Assembly: GCA_017624955.1 (NCBI GenBank)
Contig: JAGAMA010000024.1
Location: forward strand, 1 to 64,000
Direction: 5' to 3'
Source of the DNA: Alistipes sp.
GTDB lineage: Bacteria; Bacteroidota; Bacteroidia; Bacteroidales; Rikenellaceae
DNA length: 64,000 bases
In this document: piece after piece, positions 8,958 to 19,298 of the stretch
How the letters are laid out: every line of letters begins with the position of its first letter
Numbering within the stretch: the first letter of the stretch is position 1
Program-made: the position numbers and the translations under genes
Notes under the pieces: model-generated
Seen by the model: the letters and a program-made list of their open reading frames with translations, nothing else
The model's database searches: none
What the model was told of the DNA's origin: nothing

Positions 8958-11861
8958 ATGAAGCGTCTCTTTTTGGTCGATGCCTATGCATTGATGTTCA
9001 AATACTACTACGCCTTTCTGGGGCGGCCGATGCGTAACCACGCGGGGATGAATACCTCGGTGATCTTCGGCTTTGTAAAGTTCTTGCGCGACATTCAGAA
9101 GCGCGAGAAGCCCGACCTGCTGGGCGTAGCGTTCGACCCCAAGGGGGGCTCGTTCCGCCGCGAACTCTATCCCGAATACAAGGCCAACCGCGCCGAGACC
9201 CCCGAGGATATCATCCTCTCGTTGCCCTATGTGAAGCGTGTCCTGGAGGCGATGTGCATTCCGATTCTGGAGGTGGCGGGCTTCGAGGCCGACGATGTGA
9301 TCGGCACGCTGGCGATGAAGGGTGCCGAGGCGGGCTATGAGGTCTACATGGTGACCCCCGACAAGGATTATGGCCAGCTCGTGCGCGAAAACTGCAAGAT
9401 CTACAAGCAGAAGGGCTCGGAGGGTCAGATCGAGGTGGTGGATCGGGAGGTGATCCGTGAAAAATACGGCATCGACGATCCGCAGTTGGTGCGCGACATC
9501 CTCGCCATCTGGGGTGATGCTTCGGACAACATCCCGGGTGTGCCGGGCATTGGTGAGAAGGGTGCCTGCAAGCTGGTTCAGGAGTGGGGCACGGTCGAGA
9601 ATATCCTCGACAATGTGGCTTCGATCAAGGGTAAGCAGGGCGAGAAGATTGCCGCCTGGGGCGACAACCTGCACCTGGCGAAGGAGCTGACCACGATTCG
9701 CCTCGATGTGCCGATCGCCTTCAACGAGGAGGATCTGACGGTCTGCTGTCCCCACCTCGACGAGCTGCGTGCCCTATTTGCCGAGTTGGATTTCAAGGCC
9801 TTCATGCACGATTTGCAAAATCTCGCTCCTGCCGAGCCGATTGTGGAGCAACCGCGCCAGGAGAAGCAGCGCCAGCTTACGGAGGTAGCCCAGGCCAAGT
9901 CGGCTGCCCTGAAGAGGGCCAAATTGGCGGGGCAGGGCGACCTCTTTGCTATGTTCGATGCGCCGACCGAGACGGTGCAGGAGGGGGCTGTGGTTGAGGC
10001 CGAGCAGCCGACCGAAACGGCCGAAACGGACCTCTTTAGCGCCGTACCCGAGGTAAAGACGGCGCAAACCGTTGTGCACGATTACCGCCTGGTGCAAACA
10101 GCCGAGGAGCTGCGCGAGGTGGTGGCCGAGGTGGGTCGCCACGCGGAGTTCTGCTTCGACACCGAGACGACGGGATTCGATATCTTCAACGATCGTATCG
10201 TGGGTCTTTCCCTGGCCGTTGAGCCGCACAAGGCGTGGTATGTGCCCTTCAGCGAGGTGACCAAGGCGGAGTATGTGGCAATTTTGAAACCCCTCTTTGA
10301 GGACGAAACGAAGGCCAAGATCGGCCAAAATATCAAGTTCGACCTGATGGTGCTCCGACAGCTCGGTATCGAGGTTGCGGGTCGTCTGATCGACACGATG
10401 ATCCTGCACTACCTGATCGACCCCGAGTCGCGCCACAACATGAATGCCCTGGCCGAGCGCTACCTGAACTATCGCCCGATCGAGATCGAAACGCTGATTG
10501 GTCGCGGCGCGAAGCAGCTGACGATGGATATGGTCGGCGTGGAGCGCGTGTGCGAATATGCCGCCGAGGATGCCGACATCACGCTGCAACTCAAGGCGGT
10601 GTTGTACCCCGAGGTGGTCAAGATGGGGGTCGAGAAGCTCTACCACGAGGTCGAGGAGCCGCTGATCCGTGTCCTGGCAGAGATCGAGATGGCGGGTGTA
10701 AGAATCGACACCGAGGCGCTGGCCGCCTATGCCGTGGAGCTGAACGAAAAGCTGCAAGAGTTAGAGGCCGCCGTGCGCGCGGAGGCCGAGGAGCCGACCC
10801 TTAACATCAACTCCCCGCGTCAGCTGGGGGAGGTGCTCTTTGGCAAGATGCGCATTGCCGAGAAGCCGAAGATGACCAAAACCAAGCAGTTCTGCACCGA
10901 TGAGGAGTATCTGCAGGGCTTTGCATCGAAACATCGCATTGTGGCACTCGTGCTGGAGTATCGCGGTGTGAAGAAGTTGCTTTCGACCTATGTCGAGGCG
11001 CTGCCGCTGCTTGTAAATCGAAAGACGGGGCGCATCCACACCTCGTTTAACCAGGCCGTAACGGCTACGGGTCGTCTCTCATCGACAAACCCCAACCTGC
11101 AAAATATCCCCGTGCGCGATGCCCTCGGCAAGCGTATCCGCCAAGCCTTCATCCCCTCGGATGAGGAGCATCTGCTGCTCTCGGTGGACTACTCGCAGGT
11201 GGAGCTTCGATTGATGGCGCACCTCTCGGGTGATGAGTCGCTCATCGCAGCCTTTGCCCACGGCGAGGATATCCATGCCGCCACGGCAGCTCGTCTGTTT
11301 GGCAAGACGATTCAGGAGGTGAGCTCCGAGGAGCGCCGCCGTGCCAAGACGGCCAACTTCGGCATCATCTACGGCATCTCGGCCTTCGGCTTGAGTCAGC
11401 GTCTGGAGATTCCGCGCAAGGAGGCCAAGGAGCTTATCGACGGCTACTTCCGCTCCTACCCCAAGGTGGAGGAGTATATGAATCGTGTGGTGGCTGAGGC
11501 GCGCGAAAAGGGGTATGTGGAGACCATCTTCGGTCGTCGTCGCTACCTCAACGATATCCTTTCGCGCAACGCCGTAGCACGCGGTGTGGCCGAGCGCAAT
11601 GCCGTCAATGCCCCGATTCAGGGTTCGGCGGCCGACATTATGAAGATGGCCATGGTGGAGGTGTCACGCCGCTTCCACGAGGAGGGCATCCTTTCGCGCG
11701 TAATTCTGCAGGTGCACGACGAATTGGTCATCGACCTGCTGAAAACCGAGGAGGAGCAGGTGTGCCGAATCGTGGTTGAGGCGATGGAGGGGGTTGCCCA
11801 CCTGCGCGTACACCTGACGGCCGAGGCTGGCATTGGTCAAAATTGGCTCGATGCCCATTAG
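8958..11861 (+). CDS. polA: DNA polymerase I with proofreading domain
   Basis: A 967-residue family A polymerase for Okazaki-fragment processing and repair. The order is: 5'-nuclease domain (1 to about 290, with FDPKGGSFRRELYPEYKANR and GFEADDVIGT metal-site motifs); a linker rich in Gln, Ala and Glu (about 290-365); a 3'-5' exonuclease (about 365-560) with an intact DTET motif at 401-404, so proofreading is expected; and the polymerase domain (about 580-967) with motif A DYSQVELR (Asp744), the motif B segment RRAKTANFGIIYG, and motif C VHDE (Asp921). It is full-length compared with the family. The preceding 150 bp are repeats and pyrimidine-rich DNA with no clear promoter. A strong terminator follows at 11896. 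Confidence 0.98.
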   Translation: MKRLFLVDAYALMFKYYYAFLGRPMRNHAGMNTSVIFGFVKFLRDIQKREKPDLLGVAFDPKGGSFRRELYPEYKANRAETPEDIILSLPYVKRVLEAMCIPILEVAGFEADDVIGTLAMKGAEAGYEVYMVTPDKDYGQLVRENCKIYKQKGSEGQIEVVDREVIREKYGIDDPQLVRDILAIWGDASDNIPGVPGIGEKGACKLVQEWGTVENILDNVASIKGKQGEKIAAWGDNLHLAKELTTIRLDVPIAFNEEDLTVCCPHLDELRALFAELDFKAFMHDLQNLAPAEPIVEQPRQEKQRQLTEVAQAKSAALKRAKLAGQGDLFAMFDAPTETVQEGAVVEAEQPTETAETDLFSAVPEVKTAQTVVHDYRLVQTAEELREVVAEVGRHAEFCFDTETTGFDIFNDRIVGLSLAVEPHKAWYVPFSEVTKAEYVAILKPLFEDETKAKIGQNIKFDLMVLRQLGIEVAGRLIDTMILHYLIDPESRHNMNALAERYLNYRPIEIETLIGRGAKQLTMDMVGVERVCEYAAEDADITLQLKAVLYPEVVKMGVEKLYHEVEEPLIRVLAEIEMAGVRIDTEALAAYAVELNEKLQELEAAVRAEAEEPTLNINSPRQLGEVLFGKMRIAEKPKMTKTKQFCTDEEYLQGFASKHRIVALVLEYRGVKKLLSTYVEALPLLVNRKTGRIHTSFNQAVTATGRLSSTNPNLQNIPVRDALGKRIRQAFIPSDEEHLLLSVDYSQVELRLMAHLSGDESLIAAFAHGEDIHAATAARLFGKTIQEVSSEERRRAKTANFGIIYGISAFGLSQRLEIPRKEAKELIDGYFRSYPKVEEYMNRVVAEAREKGYVETIFGRRRYLNDILSRNAVARGVAERNAVNAPIQGSAADIMKMAMVEVSRRFHEEGILSRVILQVHDELVIDLLKTEEEQVCRIVVEAMEGVAHLRVHLTAEAGIGQNWLDAH

Positions 11862-11895
11862 AAGCGATCTATATATAAATAGGTGTAACTGACTC

Positions 11896-11930
11896 AAAAA
11901 GAGCTCCGCAACGCAGTGCGGGGCTCTTTT
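11896..11930 (+). terminator. Rho-independent terminator after polA
   Basis: AAAGAGCTCCGCA and TGCGGGGCTCTTTT form a long stem with a short loop and a closing T run, 34 bp after the polA stop codon. Confidence 0.85.
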
Positions 11931-12092
11931 CGTATCGGGAGTAGAAAATAAATTTTTTCAATAAATAACACATTGTAAGTTTTGGGCTTTTGTGAAAATC
12001 GTATTTTAAGAAATCCCCCCCCCGAGAATGAAAATGTAACAAATTGACAAAAATTTTACTTTTTTGCTCTTGGTTATTTCGTAGTTTTTGTC

Positions 12093-12099
12093 TATCTTG
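12093..12099 (+). promoter_or_regulatory. Possible -7 element before susC-type operon
   Basis: TATCTTG is a one-base-short version of TAnnTTTG, preceded by a TTGG at 12071-12074 at near -33 spacing. It lies 32 bp before the SusC start. It is the best candidate promoter for the five-gene import operon, but not a perfect match. Confidence 0.4.
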
Positions 12100-12130
12100 T
12101 AAACCGAAAAACCTCTAAAACATACTTGTT

Positions 12131-15100
12131 ATGGTTAAGAAAATTGTGCTATCGTTAATTGGAGCCCTTGTCTTTGCAGGGTGCGTTATGGCGCAGACCA
12201 AGCAAATTCGAGGAAGAGTCGTAGATGAAAACAGCGAGGCGGTAATTGGCGCCTCGGTGGTTGTCGTAGGTACGACTGTCGGAGTAACGACCGACCTGAA
12301 CGGTGAATTCTTGATTCGTACCGTTCCTTCGAACGCAAAAGAGTTGTCAATCTCGTTCCTCGGCTACAAGGAGAAAGTAGTGCCTATCGCAGCCCAGGTG
12401 GAGGTTCAGCTCGAATCCGATGCACAAGCCGTGGAGGCGGTGGTGGTGACCGGTATGACGAAGATCGATAAGCGACTCTTCACCGGTGCTTCGGACCGCC
12501 TGGTGGCAGACGACGTAATGCTGAATGGTGTGGCTGACGTGAGCCGCTCGTTGGAGGGTCGTTCGGCCGGTGTATCGGTGCAGAACGTATCGGCTACGTT
12601 CGGTACCGCCCCGAAGATTCGCGTGCGCGGTGCAACGTCGATCCTGGGTAGCTCGAAGCCCCTCTGGGTAGTCGATGGTGTGATCATCGAGGATGTGACG
12701 GAGGTGGGCGCCGATGAGCTTTCGTCGGGTGATGCCGTGACGATGATCTCGTCGGCTATCGCCGGTCTGAATGCCGACGATATCGAGTCGATCAACATCC
12801 TGAAGGATGGTTCGGCCACCTCGATCTACGGTGCCAAGGCCATGGCCGGTGTGATCGTAGTGACGACCAAGAAGGGTCGCTCGGGTGGTACGAAGCTCAG
12901 CTACATGGGCGAGTTCACGACCCGCCTGAAGCCCAGCTACTCGGACTACAACATCATGAACTCACAGGATCAGATGAGTGTCTACTCGGAGCTCTCGAAG
13001 AAGGGTTACTTCAACCTGGCCGAGACGATGCGCGGTAAGGAGTATGGTGTTTATGGTAAGATGTACAACCTGATCAACCAGTACAACGAGACTTCGGGTC
13101 AGTTTGGTCTGCCGCACACCGAGGCCGCCATGAACGACTACCTGCGCAAGGCCGAGTATCGCAATACGGATTGGTTCGACGAGCTGTTCAGCACCTCGAT
13201 CATGATGAACCACTCGGTGAGCATCTCGACCGGTTCGGACCGAGCTACCTCCTATATGTCGATGTCGATCATGGACGATCCGGGATGGTACGAGCGCAGT
13301 GGTGTGACGCGTTACACCTTCAACGCCAACACGACCTTCAAGATCCTCGACAACCTCTCGTTCAACATCCTCGGTAACGCCAGCTATCGTAAGCAGGAGG
13401 CTCCGGGTACGCTGAGCCAGGATGTCGATTCGGTGTCGGGTGAGATCAAGCGCGACTTCGATATCAACCCCTTCAGCTTTGCGATGAACACCTCGCGCAC
13501 GCTCGATCCCGATGAGGATTATGTACGCAACTACACCTCGTTCAACATCTTCGAGGAGTTGGAGAACAACCACATCGAAATCGATGCTGCCGACGTGCGT
13601 TTCCAGGGTGAGCTGAATTGGACCATCATTCCGGGTCTGGATTTCAACTCGCTGGCATCGTTCCGCTACACGCAGACCTCGATGCAGCACCACATTAAGG
13701 ATCAGTCGAACCAGGCTCGCGCTTACCGCGAGATGTCGGACGCCGTGATCCAGAACAAGAACCCCTATCTCTACACCGATCCCGATCACCTGAACTCGCT
13801 GCCCACGACGATCCTGCCGAATGGCGGTATCTACGAGAAGCGTGAGTACAAGTCGCCGTCGTACACGATTCGTAACTCGATTACCTACAACGATTCGTTC
13901 AACGATACGCACTATGTACACCTCTATGGTGGTATGGAGATAACCTCGGTAGAGCGTACCAACGACTGGTTCCGCGGTTGGGGTCTGCAGTACGATCAGG
14001 GCGAGAAGGCCTTCTTCAACTACCTGGCCTTCAAGCAGTCGTCGGAGAACAACTCGGACTACTTTACCCTCTCGAATACGCGTCGTCGTTCGGCCGCCTT
14101 CTTCGCGATGGCCAACTACTCGTATAAGGGTCGCTACACGCTCAACGGTACGTTCCGCTACGAGGGTACGAACCGCCTCGGTAAGTCGCGCTCGGCGCGC
14201 TGGCTGCCGACCTGGAACGTGGGTGCTTCGTGGAACATCCACGAGGAGAATTGGATGAAGTCGATCTCGAAGGCTATCTCGCACCTGAGCCTCAAGGCTT
14301 CGTACTCGCTGACGGCCGATGCGGGTCCGGACTACATCACCAACTCGAGTGCCGTGATCAACAGCTACAACTCGGCTTATCGTCCCACGGCGGGTGATAA
14401 GGAGACGGGTCTTCAGATCTATATGCTCGGTAACGACGAGCTGACCTACGAGAAGAAGCACGAGTTCAATATCGGCCTCTCGGCAGGTTTCATCAACAAC
14501 CGCATCAACCTGGCTGTCGATGCCTACTGGCGTGACAACTTCGACCTGTTGGGTCGCACCAACACGCAGGGTGTGGGTGGTGAGATTTGGAAGTATGCCA
14601 ACATCGCCGACATGAAGTCGAACGGTATTGAGCTGACCCTCTCGACGCACAACATCCGTACGAAGGACTTCAAGTGGACGACCGACTTCACCTTCTCGTG
14701 GAGCGAGCAGGAGATTACCGACCTGCAGACCGATGCCAATGTGATCAACCTGGTACGCGGTACGGGTTACAACCTCGAGGGTTATCCGCCGTATGCACTC
14801 TTCTCGATCCCCTTCACGGGGCTGGATGCCGAGGGCTTCCCGACCTTCGAGATCGGTGGCGAGAAGATCACCAAGAACAACTATGCCGACATCAACTTCC
14901 AGGCTACGGACGAGGAGCTCTTGCAGTCGCTCAAGTATGAGGGCCCGACCGATCCGATCTATACGGGTGGTTTCGGTAATACGCTGACCTACAAGAATTG
15001 GCGTCTGAATGTCTTTATGACCTACGGCTTCGGCAACGCAGTCCGCATGAACACGATCTTCAAGTCGTCGTATTCGGACTTCTACGCCATGCCCAACGAG

Positions 15101-15475
15101 TTCAAGAACCGTTGGATGGTGCCGGGTGATGAGCTCGTGACGAACATCCCGACCATCGCCAGCCAGCGTCAGCTGATCGAGTACGGCAGCTCGGCCATGC
15201 GTAAGGGTTACAACGCTTACAACTACTCGAGCGCCCGCATCGCCAAGGGTGACTTTATCCGCATGAAGGAGATTTCGCTCACCTACGACTTCCCGAAGCA
15301 GTGGATCCGTCGCGCCAAGATCGACAACCTCTCGCTCAAGGTGCAGGTGACGAACCCCTTCCTGATCTACGCGCACAAGTCGCTCAATGGTCAGGATCCC
15401 GAGTACTTCCAGTCGGGTGGTGTATCCTCGCCGCTGGCTCGCCAGTTTACCTTCACGCTCAAAGTCGGATTCTAA
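12131..15475 (+). CDS. SusC/RagA-family TonB-dependent outer membrane receptor
   Basis: A 1114-residue outer-membrane transporter. After a signal peptide ending MAQ (about residue 22) comes a CarboxypepD_reg-like beta-sandwich (residues 25-110: IRGRVVDENSEAVIGASV, TDLNGEF). A TonB box region and plug follow (about 110-235, with VRGATSILGSSKPLWVVDGV and the SusC signature INILKDGSATSIYGAKAMAGVIVVTTKKG in overlapping pieces). The rest is a 22-strand-type barrel ending in the terminal aromatic FTLKVGF. It works with the SusD partner 13 bp downstream to import a bulky ligand. The accompanying lipoproteins are not glycan hydrolases, so the substrate may not be a polysaccharide. No sigma/anti-sigma pair is adjacent. 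Confidence 0.95.
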   Translation: MVKKIVLSLIGALVFAGCVMAQTKQIRGRVVDENSEAVIGASVVVVGTTVGVTTDLNGEFLIRTVPSNAKELSISFLGYKEKVVPIAAQVEVQLESDAQAVEAVVVTGMTKIDKRLFTGASDRLVADDVMLNGVADVSRSLEGRSAGVSVQNVSATFGTAPKIRVRGATSILGSSKPLWVVDGVIIEDVTEVGADELSSGDAVTMISSAIAGLNADDIESINILKDGSATSIYGAKAMAGVIVVTTKKGRSGGTKLSYMGEFTTRLKPSYSDYNIMNSQDQMSVYSELSKKGYFNLAETMRGKEYGVYGKMYNLINQYNETSGQFGLPHTEAAMNDYLRKAEYRNTDWFDELFSTSIMMNHSVSISTGSDRATSYMSMSIMDDPGWYERSGVTRYTFNANTTFKILDNLSFNILGNASYRKQEAPGTLSQDVDSVSGEIKRDFDINPFSFAMNTSRTLDPDEDYVRNYTSFNIFEELENNHIEIDAADVRFQGELNWTIIPGLDFNSLASFRYTQTSMQHHIKDQSNQARAYREMSDAVIQNKNPYLYTDPDHLNSLPTTILPNGGIYEKREYKSPSYTIRNSITYNDSFNDTHYVHLYGGMEITSVERTNDWFRGWGLQYDQGEKAFFNYLAFKQSSENNSDYFTLSNTRRRSAAFFAMANYSYKGRYTLNGTFRYEGTNRLGKSRSARWLPTWNVGASWNIHEENWMKSISKAISHLSLKASYSLTADAGPDYITNSSAVINSYNSAYRPTAGDKETGLQIYMLGNDELTYEKKHEFNIGLSAGFINNRINLAVDAYWRDNFDLLGRTNTQGVGGEIWKYANIADMKSNGIELTLSTHNIRTKDFKWTTDFTFSWSEQEITDLQTDANVINLVRGTGYNLEGYPPYALFSIPFTGLDAEGFPTFEIGGEKITKNNYADINFQATDEELLQSLKYEGPTDPIYTGGFGNTLTYKNWRLNVFMTYGFGNAVRMNTIFKSSYSDFYAMPNEFKNRWMVPGDELVTNIPTIASQRQLIEYGSSAMRKGYNAYNYSSARIAKGDFIRMKEISLTYDFPKQWIRRAKIDNLSLKVQVTNPFLIYAHKSLNGQDPEYFQSGGVSSPLARQFTFTLKVGF

Positions 15476-15488
15476 AACTTAGCACGCT

Positions 15489-17003
15489 ATGAAACGCATA
15501 TTTGATTATACAACGAAACTCGCTCTTTGCGGTGCTATGCTTCTCTCGATGGCTTCGTGTGAGAAGTTCCTCGACGAGATGCCCGATAACCGCACCGAGA
15601 TCGATTCGCCGGATAAGGTGAAGCAGATTCTTGTTTCGGCCTATTCGAATTCGCTCCCTGTTGCGATGCAGGAGCTTATGTCGGACAATGCGACCGATTA
15701 CAGTTCGACGATCAACATCGGCTACGATATCTTCCAGGAGGCCTACCTCTTTAAGCAGGTCACCAATACGAACCGTGATACACCGACCTGGATCTGGGAG
15801 GATAACTACGCGGCTATTTCGTCGGTAAACCACGCCCTGGAGGCGATGGAGGAGCTGGGCGTAGGTGAGGAGATGGATCCGCAGCGCGGTGAGGCCCTCT
15901 TGTGCCGTGCCTATGCACACTTTACGCTCGTGAATGCCTTCTCGCAGGCCTACAACCCGCAGTCGAGTACGAAGGATTTGGGTATCCCCTACATGACCGA
16001 GCCCGAAAAGACCGTCTTCTCGGATGTGGATCGCGGTACGGTAGCCGAGGTGTATGAGAAGATCGCCGCCGATATCGAGGCCGGCTATCCGCTCATCAAC
16101 GATGCCGCCTATTCGCAGCCCAAGTTCCACTTCACGCGCAAGGCTGCTGCCTGCTTCGCAGCGCAGTTCTACCTCTACTACGGTAAGTACGACCTGGCAA
16201 TCAAGTACGCCAACGAGGCCATCGGTGAGGATCCGACGAGCCTGCTGCGTAACTGGGCACTCTACACGGGTACCAGCTCGGACGAGTACACCAACACCTA
16301 CGTTTCGACGGAGGAGCCGGCCAACATCTTCTGCCACGGCTTCACGACCGTTACCTCGCGTGCCCGCTCGTACCGCTATGTACACACGAACGCCCTGCTG
16401 AACGAGACACTTCGCAGCCGCGGCCCGTGGGCGACCTACATTTCGAACGGTACGCTGCCCGTCTATAACAATGTTTATGTGATCAGTCAGCGCAGCTACT
16501 TCATGCCCAAGACCAACGAGTTCTTCATGTACACCGACATCGCCAACGGCATCGGTTATCCCTATGTGGTGCTGGTGATGTTCTCGACCGAGAAGACCAT
16601 CCTGGATCGCGCCGAGGCACACGCCCTGTCAGGCAACTACGACGCTGCGGTGCGTGACCTGAACTACTTCTACAAGCAGGCCGGTGTGAACCACACCTTC
16701 ACGCTGGAGGAGATTACGGGTTACTACGCCGAGGCCAACGAGCTGACCAAGAAGCCGATCGCTCCGCGCTTCACGGTGGAGGCCGGTACGCAGGAGAACC
16801 TGATCCACGCCGTGCTGCATGCCCGTCGTATCGTGACCTTACAGGAGGGTACCCGTCTGCAGGATCTGAAGCGCTACGGTATTGCCTACACGCACTATGT
16901 GGATGGTGCCGACAACATCGAGATCGAGCCTTACGACAAGCGTCTGGCCATTCAGCTGCCGGGTGCCGTTATTTCGGCCGGTATGCAGGCTAATCCCCGC
17001 TAA
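15489..17003 (+). CDS. SusD/RagB-family substrate-binding lipoprotein
   Basis: A 504-residue surface lipoprotein (Cys26 in LLSMASCEKFLDEMP), which is the lid of the SusC transporter. Typical SusD features are an N-terminal CEKFLDEMPDN start, a helical TPR scaffold with WEDNYAAISSVNHALEAM, and GEALLCRAYAHFTLVNAF. The C-terminal part contains ILDRAEAHALSGNYDAAVRDLNYF and ends in a short tail (AVISAGMQANPR). The gene is immediately downstream of susC and 31 bp before the metallohydrolase gene, as part of one operon. The ligand cannot be read from the sequence. Confidence 0.95.
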   Translation: MKRIFDYTTKLALCGAMLLSMASCEKFLDEMPDNRTEIDSPDKVKQILVSAYSNSLPVAMQELMSDNATDYSSTINIGYDIFQEAYLFKQVTNTNRDTPTWIWEDNYAAISSVNHALEAMEELGVGEEMDPQRGEALLCRAYAHFTLVNAFSQAYNPQSSTKDLGIPYMTEPEKTVFSDVDRGTVAEVYEKIAADIEAGYPLINDAAYSQPKFHFTRKAAACFAAQFYLYYGKYDLAIKYANEAIGEDPTSLLRNWALYTGTSSDEYTNTYVSTEEPANIFCHGFTTVTSRARSYRYVHTNALLNETLRSRGPWATYISNGTLPVYNNVYVISQRSYFMPKTNEFFMYTDIANGIGYPYVVLVMFSTEKTILDRAEAHALSGNYDAAVRDLNYFYKQAGVNHTFTLEEITGYYAEANELTKKPIAPRFTVEAGTQENLIHAVLHARRIVTLQEGTRLQDLKRYGIAYTHYVDGADNIEIEPYDKRLAIQLPGAVISAGMQANPR

Positions 17004-17034
17004 TGAGAGTTAAGAACCTTAAGAGAACAGAGTT

Positions 17035-17970
17035 ATGAAACGCCTATTCAAATATACATTGCTGGCAGCCTTCAGCCTTCTGGCCGTGGCGTGCAGTGAG
17101 GATGATTTGAGCGATCAGAGTGTGATCACCAACTCGGTGAACGAACCGACCGAGTTCGATGCCTGGTTGGAGCAGAACTACCGCGCTCCGTTCAACATCC
17201 GCTTCCTCTATCGTTACGAGGATATTGAGACCGATATGTCGTATGACCTGGTGCCCGCCCGTGAGATCTACTCGCGCATCATGGCCAAGATGGTTCGCTT
17301 CCTGTGGCTCGACCCCTATACCGAGGTAACGAATGCCCACTTCATGCGTAACCACTCGCCCCGTCTGATGCAGATCATCGGTTCGGGTGCCTACAACCAG
17401 AACAACACGCTGCTGCTCGGTACGGCCGAGGGTGGTCAGAAGATCACGCTCTATGTGGGTAACTGGTTGGAGCGCTTTATGACGATCCACTACAACAACG
17501 GTGTGGACGAGAAGGAGGGCTATTGGGTAGAGATTCTCGATCCGGATCAGGTGAACTACTACTACATGCACACGATCCACCACGAGTTTGCCCACATCCT
17601 GCACCAGAAGAAGATGTATCCGCTCGACTTCAACACCATTTCGCAGGGTGACTATGTAGCGCAGTGGACCTCGATTTCGGAGGAGGAGGCAGCCCAGAAG
17701 GGTTTCGTGAGCCGTTACGGTTCGAGTGCCCAGGCCGAGGACTTCGTGGAGGTATTCTCCTACTACCTGACCTGGAGCCCCGAGGTATGGGATGCCAAGG
17801 TGGCCCAGGGTGGCGAGATCGGTGGTGCACGCATCGAGCGTAAGATCGCCATCGTGAAGAGTTATATGAAAGATACCTGGGGTATCGATATGGACGAGCT
17901 GCGTGCCGTCTTGGCGCGTCGCTACGCCGAGATCGATCGCCTCAATTGGTCGGACTTTAAAACCGAATAA
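17035..17970 (+). CDS. Substrate import-associated zinc metallohydrolase lipoprotein
   Basis: A 311-residue lipoprotein (MKRLFKYTLLAAFSLLAVAC, Cys20). A gluzincin-type HExxH motif lies at residues 183-187 (HHEFAHILHQ), with downstream acidic residues in a SxQAEDFVEVFSYYL segment about 40 residues on that could supply the third zinc ligand. This combination beside a SusC/SusD pair matches the TIGR04549 family, described as zinc metallohydrolase lipoproteins associated with substrate import. It presumably trims a ligand at the cell surface before uptake. Whether it is a peptidase is not proven. The gap to the next gene is only 3 bp. Confidence 0.85.
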   Translation: MKRLFKYTLLAAFSLLAVACSEDDLSDQSVITNSVNEPTEFDAWLEQNYRAPFNIRFLYRYEDIETDMSYDLVPAREIYSRIMAKMVRFLWLDPYTEVTNAHFMRNHSPRLMQIIGSGAYNQNNTLLLGTAEGGQKITLYVGNWLERFMTIHYNNGVDEKEGYWVEILDPDQVNYYYMHTIHHEFAHILHQKKMYPLDFNTISQGDYVAQWTSISEEEAAQKGFVSRYGSSAQAEDFVEVFSYYLTWSPEVWDAKVAQGGEIGGARIERKIAIVKSYMKDTWGIDMDELRAVLARRYAEIDRLNWSDFKTE

Positions 17971-17973
17971 GTT

Positions 17974-19278
17974 ATGAAAAAGCTGTTTTTAATCCCGATT
18001 CTTGCGCTGACCCTCGCGTTGAGTGGTTGCGTAAATGAGGTGGAGGAGGTCTTCGAGACCCCTGCCTCGGAGCGTTTGGATCAGATGATGAAGGAGTGTC
18101 AGCAGCTGCTTACGGCTGCCGAGCACGGCTGGATGATTCAATACTATCCCTCGTCGAGTTTGGCTTATGGTGGTTCGACCTATGCCGCCAAGTTCGAGAA
18201 AAATGGTGATGTAACCGTGACGGGTGATGTAGCCCCCAATACGACGGGCGATGTGAAGAAGACCGTGACGAGCCACTACTCGATCAACTCTTCGTCGAGT
18301 GTCGTGCTGACCTTCGACACCTTCAACGACTACATCCACTATTGGTCCGACCCCGATCCCTATTCGGACAACAAGTTCGAGGGCGACTTCGAGTGGGCCT
18401 ATGTCGAGGGCGATGCCAAGCAGATGATCTTCCGCGGTATCAAGACCGACAACAAGGTGGTATTTACCGCCCTGGATACCGATATCGTGTCGGCTATCGA
18501 GAGCGTGGTGAATCTCAAGTATGAGGTTTCGGATAAGCTCTACATGGGTTATAAGACGGATGGTGGCGCGGAGCTCTACGACGATGCCCTCTATTCGGTT
18601 TTGACCTACTACCCCGACGGCAATACGGAGGGTGCTTACCAGAAGATTCCTTATGCCTACACGCCGACCGGTATTACCTTCTACGACCCCGTGACGATTG
18701 GTGGCGTAACGGTGCAGAACTTCGCATGGCAGGATGGCGCCTTTGTGGCTACCGATGCCAAGAGCGCTTCGGGTGCCGCTACGGAGGCCAAGATCGAAGG
18801 TTTTCACAGCGAGGAGTTCATCCACTACGACGACTTCATCGGCGATTGGACGATCGTGCGTAACGGTGTTTCGATGGATGTCACGCTGACCGAGAAGGTG
18901 CGCTACCAGAGCTACACCCTTTCGAAGATTGCCGGTTTCGACCTGGAGGTCGGTTACTCGAAGACCGATGGTTCGCTCTCGATCGTCTTCCAGTATGTGG
19001 GTCGCTATAAGACGGGTGGTGTAAACTACTACGCCTACATGTGCCCGTGGGATGCCAAGCCGGGTTATCTGACCTGGTCGCAGGGTGTCGGCTTCGTGCT
19101 GAAGAACATCGGTGAGGATGGTCAGCTCGTGATGGAGTTCGGTGACAATGGTAAGTGGGGCAGCTACACCTGTACCAGTATGTTCTTTGCATGCTGGCCG
19201 ACGAATACGCCGGGTAGCAGTGGTCGTAAGACGATCAACAACACGATGACCTACTTCCAGACCATGACCAAAAAATAA
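17974..19278 (+). CDS. DUF4302-family lipoprotein
   Basis: A 434-residue lipoprotein (LALTLALSGC, Cys19). The N-terminal half has the features of DUF4302 (ERLDQMMKECQQLLTAAEHGWMIQYYP and SSYGG-like beta segments). The last 150 residues (from about DDFIGDWTIV) form a beta-rich lipocalin-like domain that also ends the next protein; shared marks are GDWTI/GEWTF, the FQY pair, MCPWDA/LCPRDA, and DGxGF/QGVGF. It is probably a surface ligand-binding accessory to the SusCD system. No catalytic residues are recognisable. It is tightly linked upstream (3 bp) and downstream (20 bp). Confidence 0.8.
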   Translation: MKKLFLIPILALTLALSGCVNEVEEVFETPASERLDQMMKECQQLLTAAEHGWMIQYYPSSSLAYGGSTYAAKFEKNGDVTVTGDVAPNTTGDVKKTVTSHYSINSSSSVVLTFDTFNDYIHYWSDPDPYSDNKFEGDFEWAYVEGDAKQMIFRGIKTDNKVVFTALDTDIVSAIESVVNLKYEVSDKLYMGYKTDGGAELYDDALYSVLTYYPDGNTEGAYQKIPYAYTPTGITFYDPVTIGGVTVQNFAWQDGAFVATDAKSASGAATEAKIEGFHSEEFIHYDDFIGDWTIVRNGVSMDVTLTEKVRYQSYTLSKIAGFDLEVGYSKTDGSLSIVFQYVGRYKTGGVNYYAYMCPWDAKPGYLTWSQGVGFVLKNIGEDGQLVMEFGDNGKWGSYTCTSMFFACWPTNTPGSSGRKTINNTMTYFQTMTKK

Positions 19279-19298
19279 CGCTTAAAAAGGGTACGATT

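Noticed and set aside
12962..15376. 804-codon open frame antisense to the SusC gene
   Set aside because: High-GC coding sequence often leaves a long open frame on the opposite strand. The translation is Val/Arg/His-rich with no domain, and the SusC frame is clearly real.
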